Below, piece after piece: positions 7,011 through 7,116 of a stretch of 7,116 bases of DNA. Source of the DNA: Candidatus Rokuibacteriota bacterium (GTDB lineage Bacteria > Methylomirabilota > Methylomirabilia > Rokubacteriales > JACPHL01); NCBI GenBank assembly GCA_016188625.1, contig JACPHL010000079.1:1-7116 (forward strand). The letters run 5' to 3'. Positions within the stretch are counted from its first letter, which is position 1. Every line of letters starts with the position of its first letter. A program made the translations under genes and the position numbers. A model generated the notes under the pieces. The model was not told the origin of the DNA. It did no database searches and saw nothing but the letters and a program-made list of their open reading frames with translations.

Positions 7011-7116
7011 CTATCTGGCGCGGCCTCGCATCGAGGCCGGGTGGCCGGGGAGCTGTAACCGCTTCCCCGTGTCCGTCACCGTCGTACCGTCCACTTTCAG
7101 AATCGACACGTCGTTA
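7011..7116 (-). CDS. C-terminal fragment of a probable YVTN/YncE-type beta-propeller protein
   Basis: Only the last 34 codons and the TAG stop (7013-7011) are inside the window; the gene continues past the right edge. The translation begins NDVSILKVDGTTV, continues TDTGKRLQLPG and ends HPASMRGRAR. Alternating hydrophobic and polar residues with DG turns look like the final strands of a beta-propeller blade. From memory, similar endings occur in YVTN/lactonase-type propeller proteins; I could not search. Codon use is less GC-biased than in the neighbours (ATT, AAA, GGT, TTA, CGA and AGA all occur), so recent transfer or a less constrained C-terminus is possible. A perfect 8-bp hairpin (CGGCCTCG 7021-7028, CGAGGCCG 7032-7039) lies inside the final codons. 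The gene converges on the molybdoenzyme gene. Confidence 0.55.
   Translation of the reverse strand, partial: NDVSILKVDGTTVTDTGKRLQLPGHPASMRGRAR

Noticed and set aside
7021-7039. Perfect 8-bp hairpin as an independent terminator
   Set aside because: It lies within the last codons of the partial minus-strand gene and lacks a U-run. It may be a chance result of GC-rich codons, so it is noted only in that gene's entry.
5166-7058. 630-codon plus-strand frame overlapping the molybdoenzyme gene and running past its stop
   Set aside because: It is an out-of-frame shadow rich in Arg, Gly and Pro. It has no good ribosome binding site and no domains, and its tail crosses the convergent region.

Overview
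The window is very GC-rich, with G or C at nearly every third codon position in the main genes. It carries ordinary bacterial chromosomal genes and no mobile elements, RNA genes or CRISPR. The substrate-binding protein has a cleavable signal peptide without a lipobox, which points to a Gram-negative cell with a periplasm. A high-GC soil or subsurface lineage, such as Candidatus Rokubacteria/NC10 or a deep proteobacterial relative, would fit. That placement is inference from composition and gene content only.

Layout. Positions 1-115 hold the unassigned left edge. A GC-rich hairpin (116-138) follows, at the 3' end of a four-gene minus-strand operon (140-4356). In transcription order the operon is aapJ (periplasmic binding protein, 3316-4356), aapQ (permease, 2038-3225), aapM (permease, 912-2036) and aapP (ATPase, 140-910). 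This is the canonical aapJQMP/bztABCD order for a polar or general L-amino acid ABC importer. The last three genes are joined by identical 'TAG-G-start' junctions. A 90-base gap with a strong stem-loop separates aapJ from aapQ.

A 210-base divergent intergenic region (4357-4566) separates this operon from a plus-strand gene (4567-6888). That gene encodes a full-length xanthine dehydrogenase/CoxL-type molybdopterin-binding subunit with a form II-like active-site loop. No FAD or [2Fe-2S] partner subunit gene is present on either side inside the window.

After a 122-base convergent gap with nested inverted repeats (6889-7010), the right edge holds the last 34 codons of a minus-strand gene. Its translation resembles the C-terminus of a YVTN/YncE-type beta-propeller protein.

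How the genes work together. AapJ captures amino acids in the periplasm, AapQ and AapM form the membrane channel, and AapP powers uptake. The oxidoreductase is transcribed separately and has no evident metabolic link to the importer beyond the shared divergent promoter region. I saw no clear novel system. The most interesting points are the intercistronic stem-loop, the orphan molybdoenzyme subunit with its altered loop, the convergent nested repeat and the unlisted gene end at the right border.
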